From the NCBI GenBank assembly GCA_947522735.1, contig CANNTZ010000012.1:1-49990 (forward strand): a DNA stretch of 49,990 bases, written 5' to 3'. Made by a program: the position numbers and the translations under genes. This stretch comes from an uncultured Oscillospiraceae bacterium (GTDB taxonomy: Bacteria; Bacillota; Clostridia; Oscillospirales; Ruminococcaceae). How positions within the stretch are numbered: position 1 is the first letter of the stretch; every line of letters starts with the position of its first letter. This document shows positions 1 to 8,218 of this stretch, one piece after another. A model generated the notes under the pieces. The model had not been told where the DNA came from, ran no database searches, and saw only the letters and a program-made list of their open reading frames with translations.

Positions 1-54
1 ATAGAGGAACACATCCCGAAAATAGTCCCTGTATATCTGTTCAAAGTCCGTCAC
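1..54 (-). CDS. ECF-type RNA polymerase sigma factor, N-terminal fragment (runs off the left edge)
   Basis: Only the first 18 codons are in the window, starting at a GTG at 54-52. A strong AAGGAGGTGAG ribosome binding site precedes it. The visible start, MTDFEQIYRDYFRDVFLY, has the spacing of aromatic and acidic residues usual at the start of sigma region 2 in small ECF factors. The rest lies outside the window, so the ECF group and any downstream anti-sigma gene cannot be seen. A bipartite ECF-like promoter lies just upstream, which would fit autoregulation. The sigma identity is inferred from this short stretch. Confidence 0.6.
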   Translation of the reverse strand, partial: MTDFEQIYRDYFRDVFLY

Positions 55-79
55 CTGCTCACCTCCTTGTCCCGTTTAC

Positions 80-111
80 CTATATGACTGCGAAAAACGA
101 AAAATCTTACA
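80..111 (-). promoter_or_regulatory. candidate ECF-sigma-type promoter of the left-edge sigma gene
   Basis: On the minus strand TGTAAGA (111-105) is followed after 16 bases by GTCATATAG (88-80), about 25 bases before the GTG start. There is no good sigma-A pair here. The bipartite layout and position fit the self-recognised promoter that ECF factors usually have. The promoter assignment is inference. Confidence 0.4.
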
Positions 112-530
112 GCGGCTTTGAAAAAAATTTGCCGATAGCCCTTTCAAGCTTATTTCAAAAGCGGTGCCGCCTCATTATCTGTTCCCCTGCCGCCGAGCAG
201 CCCCTTATACGCTGATCTACAGAAGATCAAGCCTCAACACAGGGCTTGCAGCGGCAATAATCAAAAATACCTTTTCCCACGCCGCCCGCTTCGCGCGCGA
301 TGCTCGGCAAAGACGGGCGCTAAACGGGTCTGGCGAGACCGGATGGTTCAAGCGGCTGCGGCACGGCGTGCTTTCGCCTCGTTCCCGCTCCGTCTGCCCC
401 TTGGCAAGGCAGGCCGCTCCGCCCACGTCGGATTTCGGGTTTGGATTGCCTTTTCAGCCCTGCGCTCCAACATGCACGCCCTGAGAAATCGCCTGCTCAG
501 GAATGTAAGGCCCCGTATTCATAAATACAC

Positions 531-555
531 GGCAGACGCATTTTTTGCGTCTGCC
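531..555. repeat. perfect hairpin, possible terminator remnant
   Basis: GGCAGACGCA and TGCGTCTGCC form a perfect 10-bp inverted repeat around a loop of five T. Neither flank has a clear U-tract, so it is not a textbook terminator. It could end transcription from the minus-strand DUF3592-like gene about 400 bp away, but that is a guess. Confidence 0.5.
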
Positions 556-943
556 GCTCGTTTAGTATGATATTCCATTTTTCGCGCAGGCTTGAGCCAT
601 GCTGCGCCCGGCAGATCCGCCTTTGTCATGATAGCGCCGGCGTCCTCACAGAGCCGCGCCATGCTTTCGTTCGGAAAATACATCGGCGTCCGCGGCTTTT
701 TCCCCTTGCTTTCATAGAGCTGCGAGGCGTATTTTCGCGGGAAAGCTCCGACATTGCCGACCGAGGCGGCGTTCTGCGGCCTTGAAGCAGATGTCCGCGC
801 TTCGCTGCAAGCGCTCCCGCACACAAGCACAGCCGCCCAACGGGAGAGCGGGCATATCGATGCATCTGCCGGAAAGGCTGCTTTAACCTCGGCTATATTC
901 ATCAGCGCGTCAAACCGCTCCGCGAACAGCCTTCATCCTCAGC

Positions 944-1327
944 CTACAAAAAAAAGCAAATACACAGGACAAGCCCCGCAGCAAGCAGAAGAATCCCCAA
1001 AATTACAATCCCGGCGTTGCTTCCGCAGCGAAACTCGATCGGGCTTTTTTTGTTCACAAAAATGCGCACGCTCTGCCCGACGGTGAATTTTTTCGGATCG
1101 CTCACGGAAAAATCGGCTTTGCCGGAATACTCCTTGCCGTCAACGTAATAGGTGAAGACCGGAGTACACTGCCAGAGCGTCTTTCCGCGCCAGAAGGTTG
1201 ATTTTGAAATAACATCGCTGACGGTCGCCTCCGTCTCGACGGTGCATTTTATCCGGCTGAAAACAAATGATACGAGAAGCAAAAGCCCCACAAGCGAAAG
1301 CAACAGGCCGACTATCAGGAAAGCCAT
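944..1327 (-). CDS. small membrane protein, DUF3592-like
   Basis: A 127-residue protein with a hydrophobic helix at about residues 3-22, a soluble beta-rich middle and a second helix at about 107-126. The middle (roughly 28-95) has the W-x-C-T-P-V-F-x-Y and D-G-K-E-Y pattern of DUF3592-type proteins, whose function is unknown. I chose the internal ATG at 1327 because GGAGGTG lies seven bases upstream and a consensus promoter puts the transcript start near 1343, downstream of the earlier possible starts. It is a lone gene with its own promoter. The family call is from pattern memory and is moderately sure; an inner-membrane location is inferred from the two helices. Confidence 0.75.
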   Translation of the reverse strand: MAFLIVGLLLSLVGLLLLVSFVFSRIKCTVETEATVSDVISKSTFWRGKTLWQCTPVFTYYVDGKEYSGKADFSVSDPKKFTVGQSVRIFVNKKSPIEFRCGSNAGIVILGILLLAAGLVLCICFFL

Positions 1328-1349
1328 TTCCCCACCTCCATACGACCTT

Positions 1350-1378
1350 ATTATATGACAGACGCCGTCCGAAGTCAA
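1350..1378 (-). promoter_or_regulatory. sigma-A promoter of the DUF3592-like gene
   Basis: Minus strand: TTGACT (1378-1373), 17-bp spacer, TATAAT (1355-1350). The expected transcript start near 1343 leaves a leader of only about 16 bases before the chosen ATG. Confidence 0.7.
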
Positions 1379-1508
1379 TATGCTCGGCACAATTTGCGCC
1401 ATTATTTTGGCGGGAGCGTCTCTGATTTTTATCTAAATCCGTGCAGCTCTCCGCTGCGCTCAAATTGAGGATATCGAGAGAACAGATATCCGCAGGACCG
1501 CCTCGCAA

Positions 1509-1549
1509 TAAAAAAGACCCTTGCCGGAAGGAGCCCGTCTTCCCGGCAA
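1509..1549 (-). terminator. Rho-independent terminator of the MMPL/heptad-repeat operon
   Basis: Read on the minus strand, TTGCCGGGAAG pairs with CTTCCGGCAA (one bulged G), followed by GGGTCTTTTTTATT. It lies about 50 bp past the stop at 1601. Confidence 0.75.
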
Positions 1550-1600
1550 AAGCCTTTGTTGTTATCAATACACGTCTTTCGCGTGCGCGTCCCTTTTCGT

Positions 1601-3496
1601 TCAGTCCGCCTTGACGGCCTCGGTGCGGTATACGAACCTCACCGCTCCGTCCATGTCACCGGTGAGCCCGGAGAAGCTGCGGTATTCGCTCGAAACCTTT
1701 TTGAGCGCCTCGACGCGCTCCGCGATGGAGCTGTCCCCGGTCAGCGCCTCGGCAAGCTTGCTCTCGTCGCCGTTCTCCATGCCTCCCAGCCCGTCGCTGA
1801 GCTGCATTGCTCCGTCGCGCAGCCTTGTTGCGCCCTCCACAAATTCGGGCATCCTTTCGTTCAGCTCACTCGCTCCCTCGCTCGCCTTTGCAACTCCCGC
1901 GGTGTAGCCTCTAAGGCCGGTGTAGAAGCTGTTGTAGCTGTCAAGCTGCTCCTTGAGCGCCCGGATGCTGTTCGCGCCCGCCGTGGCCTGCGCCACCGCG
2001 CTGCTGATCTGGCTCTGAACGTTGCCGGAGCTCAGGTTTTCGTTGACGAGCTGCTGAAGCTTTTCGGAGGTCTTGCTTTCTATCGTCGCCCTGACAGCTT
2101 CGGACGCCATGCTCTCGGCAACCTTCGCATCGATGACGCCCTGCGCCTTTGCAAGCTCGCTTTCAAGCGCCGCCTCCAGCATCTGCCTCTGATATTCGGT
2201 AATCATCCCCGCGGCGAGAGCCGCGTCATACTGCTCCTGCGTCATTCCGGCGCCTGCAAGCACCTGCGCCCAGACGTATTCGCGGACGCCCGCAGTCACC
2301 TCCTGCTCGACCCTTGCGCGCACCGCAAGCTCAACCTGCGAGCGGACGTAGTCGCGCTGCGAATATACGGCGTCGCGAACCTTTTCCGCCGCAGCGTCCT
2401 TTGCGTAGCTCTCTATCCCGCCAAGCTGTTCGAGCACGCCGTCAAGCACCTCGGCGTAGTTCTCTACGGTCAGGCTCGGCACGTCGAGCCCGGAGGCCGA
2501 AAGCTGCGAATTTGCAACCGAGAGAAGCGAATCGAACACCTGCCGCGCGCCTGCGTTCAGCTCGTTGTTGTGAGCCGCAAGCTCGTTCAAGCCGCCGGAG
2601 AGCTGATACACTCCGTCGGAAAGCTTCTCCGCGCCCTCAAGCAGCGCGCAGATGCCGTTGTAAAGCTCAGAGGTGCCGTCGGCAAGCTTGCCTATCGCGT
2701 CGGTCAGGCTCGCCACGCCGTCGGTCGTCCTGTCGTCAAGCCCGTTCTCGCTTGCACTGTTGAACAGCGAGTTGGTGACGACGGTGAGGGTGGTGTCGAG
2801 CTTGAAGCCGGTGACGTCGGCGGTGATCTCAATGGCCCTTGGCAGCTCAAGCTTGTCTGAATCCAGCGCCAGGCTCTCCTGCAGGCCGGGGAACGCAAGA
2901 CCGATAACAGCGGTGCGTCCGCCGTCGGTCAGCACCTTGCCGTTGGTGACCTCGACGTTCCGGAAGCAGTCGTTGTCCAGCAGCGCGCCGGTCAGCACGG
3001 TGAACGGAACGTATATCTTCTCTTTTTTGCCGCCGATGTCCATCATCCGGTACTGCCTGTTCTCAAAGTCGAAGCGTATAGTGACCCTGCCGCTCTTTCC
3101 GGCAAGCTCCTCGGCGGATATCTCCTTGCCGTCCAGCCGGTAGGATATCTTCATCTCAACGGGCAGCTCCTTCTCTACGGAACCCATCCAGCAGTCGTCG
3201 CCGCTGACGTTTTCAGCGTTTTCGAGCGAGGCGACGGCCTCCTCGGCGGCTGAGCGTGTAGCGTTTTTGATTCTGTCGCTGACGATGACCTTCTTTGTGC
3301 CGCCGTCAGTCCCGGCTATGACGTAGACCGTCTCGTCCTTGACGACGGGCGCCTCCGGATCGACCGCCGCGCTCGACTGTTCGTTTTGGGAGTCCTTCCT
3401 GTCCCCTGTCACTGCCAGCGCTGTAGCTCCGGTTGCGCCGCAAACGAGGGCGAGCGCCAGCGCAAGGGAAATTATCCTGCTCTTTTTCATATTCAT
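1601..3496 (-). CDS. exported heptad-repeat protein partnering an MMPL transporter (YhgE/Pip-like)
   Basis: A 631-residue protein with a signal peptide (basic MNMKKSR, hydrophobic core, AxA-like site near residue 30). A beta-rich N-terminal part is followed by coiled coil and repeated L-x-x-G heptads (LADGTSEL, LLEGAEKL, LSDGVYQL, near residues 265-300, and again near 560-600), as in the X-X-X-Leu-X-X-Gly heptad family. No C-terminal transmembrane anchor is seen, unlike full YhgE proteins. The start at 3496 has AGGAGG seven bases upstream and overlaps the transporter stop in an ATGA, implying translational coupling. In the family such proteins occur beside MMPL transporters and are thought to act outside the membrane; the substrate is unknown. 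Confidence 0.8.
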   Translation of the reverse strand: MNMKKSRIISLALALALVCGATGATALAVTGDRKDSQNEQSSAAVDPEAPVVKDETVYVIAGTDGGTKKVIVSDRIKNATRSAAEEAVASLENAENVSGDDCWMGSVEKELPVEMKISYRLDGKEISAEELAGKSGRVTIRFDFENRQYRMMDIGGKKEKIYVPFTVLTGALLDNDCFRNVEVTNGKVLTDGGRTAVIGLAFPGLQESLALDSDKLELPRAIEITADVTGFKLDTTLTVVTNSLFNSASENGLDDRTTDGVASLTDAIGKLADGTSELYNGICALLEGAEKLSDGVYQLSGGLNELAAHNNELNAGARQVFDSLLSVANSQLSASGLDVPSLTVENYAEVLDGVLEQLGGIESYAKDAAAEKVRDAVYSQRDYVRSQVELAVRARVEQEVTAGVREYVWAQVLAGAGMTQEQYDAALAAGMITEYQRQMLEAALESELAKAQGVIDAKVAESMASEAVRATIESKTSEKLQQLVNENLSSGNVQSQISSAVAQATAGANSIRALKEQLDSYNSFYTGLRGYTAGVAKASEGASELNERMPEFVEGATRLRDGAMQLSDGLGGMENGDESKLAEALTGDSSIAERVEALKKVSSEYRSFSGLTGDMDGAVRFVYRTEAVKAD

Positions 3497-5589
3497 ACTG
3501 TTACCTCCTGATCTGCCGGTTTCTTTATATGGCGCATACCGAGCGTCGTTTTGCAGATGATCCCATCGCAGAGTATCAGCAGCGCGGGCAGCGCCAGCAG
3601 CACCATCACCACGCTTATCAGCGCGCCGCGCGCCATGAGCATACACATCGAGCTGACTATGTCGATGTTGGAATATACCGCGACGCCGAAGGTTGCCGCA
3701 AAAAGCCCCATGCCGCTGACAATGACCGACGGAGCGGACACGCGCAGCGCGGTCATGACGGCGTCCTTTTTGCCCATGCCGCCGATGCGTTCGGCTTTAT
3801 AGCGCGTAGTCATAAGTATCGCGTAGTCCACCGTCGCGCCAAGCTGAATGGTGCTGATGCATATCGGCGCGATGAACGGCAGCGATTCGCCGAGATAATG
3901 CGGGATGCCAAGGTTGATGAACACCGCGAGCTCAATGACCGCAATGAGGATGACGGGCAGCGACAAGCTCTTCTCGACCAGCGCGATTATGATGAATATC
4001 ACAACAATCGAAACCGCGTTCACCACCTCGAAGTCATGGCCGGTCGTCTCGATCATGTCCTTCATGCAGGGCGCTTCGCCTATGAGCATACCCTTTTCGT
4101 CATATTTCTTGAGTATCGCGTTAAGCTCGTCGAGCTGGTCGCTGACGGCGTCGCTCGCGACCTTGCACTCGGAGTTGATGAGCATCAGCTCCCATTTGTC
4201 GCTCTTGAGCACCGTCCTGACCGAATCCGGCAGGATATCCTCCGGCACCAGCGGCCCGACGATGCTTTCAAGACCGAGCACATACTTTACTCCGTCCACC
4301 TGCTTCATCTCGTCCACCATCCTTCTCACGTCGCTTGTGGGAACGTCGGTGCTGACAAGCAGCATGTGAGTCGAGGCTATGTCAAAATCCTCCGAGAGCT
4401 TGGAATTGGCGATGACATACTCTATATCCTCCGGCAGGCACTTGCCCATGTCGTAGTAGACCTCGTCGTTCGTTTTGGCGTAGCCGTAGTAGCCCGGGAA
4501 TATCAGCAGCGCAAACACGATTAGGAACACCGGAAAAGCCTTGCAGATGCTTTTTGCAAAGCCCTTCATATCCGGAATGATGGAGCGGTGGCGTGTCTTT
4601 TGCAGCGGCTTGTCAAGCAGCAATATCAGCGAGGGCAGGATGGTGACGCAGCCCACGACGCCAAGCAGCACGCCCTTCGCCATGACGATGCCAAGGTCGC
4701 GCCCGAGCGTGAAGCTCATGAAGCACAGCGAGATAAAGCCGGCAATGGTCGTGACCGCACTGCCTATAACCGACGCAAAGGTCTCGTGTATGGCGCTCGC
4801 CATCGCCTCAAGATGGTCGCCGGTTTTGGATAGCTGCTCGTTATAGCTGTGCCAGAGAAAGATGGAGTAGTCCATCGTGACCGCCAACTGCAATACAGCC
4901 GAGAGCGCCTTGGTGATATAGGATATCTCGCCAAAGAAGATGTTGCTTCCCATGTTCAGCATTATTGACACGCCTATGCTTGCGAGAAACACGAACGGCA
5001 CGAGCCAGCCGTCAAGAAATATCATCATCGCAAGGCAGGCGCAGGCAACCGCCAGCGCGACGTAGACCGGCTCCTCCTCCTCACACAGATCCTTCAGATC
5101 GGTGACGAGGGCGGACATTCCGGAGACAAAGCACTGCTTTCCGGCGATGGAGCGTATCTCGCGTATCGCGTCCATCGTCACGTCCTCGGAGGTCGCCGAA
5201 TCGAAGAACACAGCCATCATCGTGGCGTTTTCGGTGTTGAATGCGTTGTAGATCTCATCGGGGAGCATTTCCATCGGTATCGAGAGATCGGCGATGGAGT
5301 CATACCACAGCACCGTTTCGACGTGCCCGACCTGCTCTATCTTCTCCTTGAGCGCCGCCACGTCCTTCACCGGCATATCCTCCACGATGATGAAGGAAAA
5401 CGCGCCCTTGCCAAAATCCTCCTTGAGCAGCTCCTGTCCGATGACGGTGTCCATATCGTCCGGCAGATAGTTGAGCATATCGTAGTTGATTCTGGTCCCT
5501 ATCATGCCGAGCACCGACGGTATCATCAGCAGCAGGGCGACGATCAGGATCAGCACGCGATTTTTGACAATCGCTTTTGCAAATCGCAT
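3493..5589 (-). CDS. MMPL/RND-superfamily transporter
   Basis: A 698-residue membrane protein built as two homologous halves. Each half has one N-terminal helix (first at about residues 12-30), an extracytoplasmic domain and a block of about five helices. The segment AVTMDYSIFLWH in the first half and its counterpart GATVDYAILMTTRY in the second are the conserved TM4 region of MMPL proteins, where an acidic residue relays protons. It is the first gene of a two-gene operon and its stop overlaps the start of the exported partner. AAAGGA lies about 11 bases before the ATG. Probably a proton-driven exporter of a lipid or hydrophobic compound; substrate not determinable. No TetR-type regulator is visible beside it. 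Confidence 0.9.
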   Translation of the reverse strand: MRFAKAIVKNRVLILIVALLLMIPSVLGMIGTRINYDMLNYLPDDMDTVIGQELLKEDFGKGAFSFIIVEDMPVKDVAALKEKIEQVGHVETVLWYDSIADLSIPMEMLPDEIYNAFNTENATMMAVFFDSATSEDVTMDAIREIRSIAGKQCFVSGMSALVTDLKDLCEEEEPVYVALAVACACLAMMIFLDGWLVPFVFLASIGVSIMLNMGSNIFFGEISYITKALSAVLQLAVTMDYSIFLWHSYNEQLSKTGDHLEAMASAIHETFASVIGSAVTTIAGFISLCFMSFTLGRDLGIVMAKGVLLGVVGCVTILPSLILLLDKPLQKTRHRSIIPDMKGFAKSICKAFPVFLIVFALLIFPGYYGYAKTNDEVYYDMGKCLPEDIEYVIANSKLSEDFDIASTHMLLVSTDVPTSDVRRMVDEMKQVDGVKYVLGLESIVGPLVPEDILPDSVRTVLKSDKWELMLINSECKVASDAVSDQLDELNAILKKYDEKGMLIGEAPCMKDMIETTGHDFEVVNAVSIVVIFIIIALVEKSLSLPVILIAVIELAVFINLGIPHYLGESLPFIAPICISTIQLGATVDYAILMTTRYKAERIGGMGKKDAVMTALRVSAPSVIVSGMGLFAATFGVAVYSNIDIVSSMCMLMARGALISVVMVLLALPALLILCDGIICKTTLGMRHIKKPADQEVTV

Positions 5590-5801
5590 TTTGCTTCGTT
5601 CCTTTCAAATTATCTCTTTTAAGAGTATAGTACGCGGCGCGGCGTTTTAAAATGGACAAAAAAAGTCCGGTTGACTGAATACCAGACAACCGGGCCGTAA
5701 ATAACCGAATTTCAGACAAACGCTCCCGCTTGCCTAAAAATCGCGTTCGTCGAGATAAAACGATCCCGCGCGGAATATACTTCTGGGAAGGGGGTGTCGC
5801 A

Positions 5802-6476
5802 ATGACCGAGCTGCTTCTCATGCTCTCCAAGCTCATCTTTTTCGCGCTGCATCTTTCCGGAAATTCCTTTCCCCGGCCGCTCAGCGCAAAGGAGGAGGCG
5901 GAATGTCTCGCCGGAATAAGGCGGGGCGACGAGAACGCGCGCAACACGCTGGTGGAGCATAATCTCCGGCTTGTCGCGCACGTGATCAAAAAATATTACG
6001 CCTCCGCCGACGACCAGGACGATCTGATCTCCATCGGTACCATCGGGCTCATCAAGGCCGTCTCCACCTTCGACTGCGACAAAGGCTCCCGCTTTGCCAC
6101 CTATGCGGCAAGATGTATCGAGAATGAGATCCTGATGCACTTCCGCGCGCGCAAAAAGACGGCGCAGGACGTGTATATCTCCGACCCGATCGACACCGAC
6201 GGAAACGGCAACAGTCTGACGCTCATCGACGTCATCGCCGACAACAGCTCGATATTTGACACGATTGAGCTGAAGCTGCGCTGCGAAAGGCTGCGGGACG
6301 CCATCGGCGAACGGCTCGACCCGCGCGAGCGCGAGATAGTTATTCTGCGCTACGGCCTTTCCGGGCGCGCTCCGCTGGCGCAGCGCGAGGTTGCGGCACT
6401 GCTTGGGATATCCCGGTCGTACGTGTCGCGGATCGAGAAAAAGGCGCTGGAAAAGCTGCGCGACACGCTGGAGTAA
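5802..6476 (+). CDS. sigK: sporulation sigma factor SigK (uninterrupted)
   Basis: A 224-residue sigma-70 factor of the late mother-cell type. Residues 21-60 (NSFPRPLS, then ARNTLVEHNLRLVAHVIKKY), DLISIGTIGLIKA (74-86), ATYAARCIENEILMH (99-113) and SRSYVSRIEKKAL (204-216) match SigK closely from memory of the B. subtilis protein. The start at 5802 follows GGGGG after seven bases; an upstream in-frame start lacks a site. About 16 hydrophobic residues precede the mature-like region, resembling the pro-sequence removed by SpoIVFB in bacilli and absent in some clostridia. There is no skin-type insertion. The SigK-type promoter on dpaAB 5 kb away fits its role. Confidence 0.93.
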   Translation: MTELLLMLSKLIFFALHLSGNSFPRPLSAKEEAECLAGIRRGDENARNTLVEHNLRLVAHVIKKYYASADDQDDLISIGTIGLIKAVSTFDCDKGSRFATYAARCIENEILMHFRARKKTAQDVYISDPIDTDGNGNSLTLIDVIADNSSIFDTIELKLRCERLRDAIGERLDPREREIVILRYGLSGRAPLAQREVAALLGISRSYVSRIEKKALEKLRDTLE

Positions 6477-6513
6477 AAGCGAACGCAGCCCTTTGACGTC
6501 TCAAGAAGCAAAA

Positions 6514-6550
6514 GCTGTCGCCGGAAAGAGCTCATCCTTCCGGCGACAGC
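6514..6550. terminator. bidirectional terminator between sigK and pncB
   Basis: GCTGTCGCCGGAA (6514-6526) and TTCCGGCGACAGC (6538-6550) form a perfect 13-bp stem with an 11-base loop, between two convergent genes. The minus-strand side is followed by CTTTTGCTTCTT, the plus side by a weak T-rich stretch, so it suits pncB better than sigK. Confidence 0.75.
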
Positions 6551-6589
6551 GCGTCCAGCTTCGATTTTGGCATTTTATAAGGGATAATG

Positions 6590-8074
6590 TCAGCGCGCGG
6601 CGCCGTTGGCGGAGAGCTCGGCAAGAAGCCGGCTCTTGATGCTCCAGAGCTTGTCGGAGAGATCGACATAGTATCTGTGCGGGTGCTCAAAACGCTTGAC
6701 CTCGTCCCACAGGCGATCCACCTGCTCGGCGCAATACCTCTTGATATCGCCGAGCGACGGCGACTGATAGACGCACCGCCCCTTCTCGAATATCGGCACG
6801 AGCATGCGCTTGGCGTATACGTTGCTCAGCGACTTGCGCTTCCATGTCGCGACGGGGTCGTAGATGGTGACGGGCTTGCTGGTGTCCGGCTCCTCGTCGA
6901 AAAGCGTGACGTAATCGGCGACGGCCTCGTTGGTGTCCTTGTTGTAGAAGCGGTAGAAGGTCTTGAAATCGGGGTTGGTGATCTTCTCTATCGATTCGCT
7001 TACCTTGATCTTCGGGATATATTCGCCGTCCTCGACGATTGCGGCAAGCTTGTATACGCCGCCGAACACCGGTGAGCTCTTGGAGGTGATCAGGTTCTCA
7101 CCGACGCCAAAGAGATCTATCCTCGCGCCCTGAAGCAGCAGGTCGCGGATGATGATCTCGTCAAGCGAGTTGGAGGCGACGATATTGACATAGTCGAAGC
7201 CCGCGTCGTCCAGCATTTTGCGCGCCTTTTTGGAGAGATAGGCAAGGTCGCCGCTGTCGATGCGCACGCCGCGCGGCCTGTAGCCCCTCGGGAGCAGCAC
7301 CTCGTTGAACACCTTTATGGCGTTCGGCAGGCCGGAGGTGAGCACGTTGTAGGTGTCCACAAGCAGCGTGCAGTTTTCGGGATAGACCTCGGCGTATTTC
7401 CTGAACGCCTCGTATTCGCTGTCGAACATCTGCACCCAACTGTGCGCCATCGTGCCCACGGCGGGTATCCTGTAGTCGCGGTCGGATATGGTGCAGGCGG
7501 TGGCGTCGCAGCCGCCAATGTACGCCGCACGCGCGCCGAGTATGGCGGCGTCGTAGCTCTGTGCGCGGCGGGAGCCAAACTCGAATACGGAGCGATTCTG
7601 CGCGGCGCGGCAGATGCGGTTGGCTTTGGTTGCGACAAGCGACTGGTGGTTGATGGTCAGCAGCACCATCGTCTCGATGAGCTGCGCCTGAATTACCGGC
7701 CCGCGCACGACGATGATGGGCTCGTTCGGAAACACCGGCGTGCCCTCCTCGACCGACCAGACGTCGCATTCAAACCTGAACCTTGCCAGATAATCCAGAA
7801 ATCTCTCGCTGAACTGGTGCTTGCCGCGGAGATATTCGATATCCTTTTCGGTGAAGTTGAGATTCCTCAGGTACTCGATGAGCTGCTCGAGCCCCGCGAA
7901 CAGCGCAAAGCCGCCGTCGTCCGGAATGGTGCGGAAGAACATGTCAAACACGGCAATCCTGTCGCCAACGTCGTGCTCAAGATAGCCGTTCGACATCGTA
8001 AGCTCGTAGAAATCGGTGAGCATAGTCAGATTGCGGGCTGGAATTTCTTTTTTGATAAGCTCGGTAGTATCCAT
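6590..8074 (-). CDS. pncB: nicotinate phosphoribosyltransferase
   Basis: A 494-residue enzyme of NAD salvage, joining nicotinate and PRPP to nicotinate mononucleotide in the cytosol. TDFYELTM (20-27) at the N-terminus, the FEFGSRRAQ segment, GTMAHSWVQMF with the conserved active-site histidine, and GVRIDSGDLAYLS are typical of the long Gram-positive form, and the length is normal. The start at 8074 is preceded by AAGAGGG at nine bases; an earlier in-frame start lies in the promoter region. It is a single gene with an extended -10 promoter upstream and a shared terminator downstream. Confidence 0.95.
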   Translation of the reverse strand: MDTTELIKKEIPARNLTMLTDFYELTMSNGYLEHDVGDRIAVFDMFFRTIPDDGGFALFAGLEQLIEYLRNLNFTEKDIEYLRGKHQFSERFLDYLARFRFECDVWSVEEGTPVFPNEPIIVVRGPVIQAQLIETMVLLTINHQSLVATKANRICRAAQNRSVFEFGSRRAQSYDAAILGARAAYIGGCDATACTISDRDYRIPAVGTMAHSWVQMFDSEYEAFRKYAEVYPENCTLLVDTYNVLTSGLPNAIKVFNEVLLPRGYRPRGVRIDSGDLAYLSKKARKMLDDAGFDYVNIVASNSLDEIIIRDLLLQGARIDLFGVGENLITSKSSPVFGGVYKLAAIVEDGEYIPKIKVSESIEKITNPDFKTFYRFYNKDTNEAVADYVTLFDEEPDTSKPVTIYDPVATWKRKSLSNVYAKRMLVPIFEKGRCVYQSPSLGDIKRYCAEQVDRLWDEVKRFEHPHRYYVDLSDKLWSIKSRLLAELSANGAAR

Positions 8075-8119
8075 GCAGACAGACCCTCTTTGATAAAATT
8101 TGACGTGTGTTGCGTTTAT

Positions 8120-8149
8120 ATTATAGCACATCCTGCGTCTATATTTCAA
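8120..8149 (-). promoter_or_regulatory. sigma-A promoter of pncB
   Basis: Minus strand: TTGAAA (8149-8144), 18-bp spacer ending in TGC (extended -10), TATAAT (8125-8120). Transcript start near 8113, about 40 bases before the ATG. Confidence 0.65.
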
Positions 8150-8162
8150 TAACATGCGGCGC

Positions 8163-8203
8163 AAAAACGCGCCCTCTCCGGAGCACAGCTCCCTGAGAGG
8201 GCG
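8163..8203 (-). terminator. terminator of the CNNM/CorC gene
   Basis: On the minus strand CGCCCTCTC and GAGAGGGCG form a 9-bp stem followed by GCGTTTTTG, about 15 bp past the stop at 8219 and before the pncB promoter. Confidence 0.75.
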
Positions 8204-8218
8204 TGACGACGCGCTTTT

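Larger units (their letters stand above)
55..943. other. 889-bp stretch without a convincing gene
   Basis: Apart from the promoter at 80-111 and the hairpin at 531-555 I see nothing I can support. Open frames on both strands have no ribosome binding site and biased, low-complexity composition. A minus-strand frame at 519-902 looks a little more protein-like in its second half, but its end lies in the 531-555 hairpin and it resembles no family I recognise; it may be a decayed gene. No tRNA or known structured RNA was recognised. Confidence 0.4.

Noticed and set aside
160..500. Segment with GGTTCAAGC and a nearby stem that suggested a tRNA-like or other structured RNA.
   Set aside because: No acceptor stem, anticodon arm or D-loop could be assembled around it.
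5641..5700. Short inverted repeats (GGAC/GTCC and CCGGTTG/CAACCGG) between the MMPL gene and sigK, considered as a terminator or SigE promoter.
   Set aside because: The stems are short, no U-tract follows, and no convincing SigE -35/-10 pair was found.
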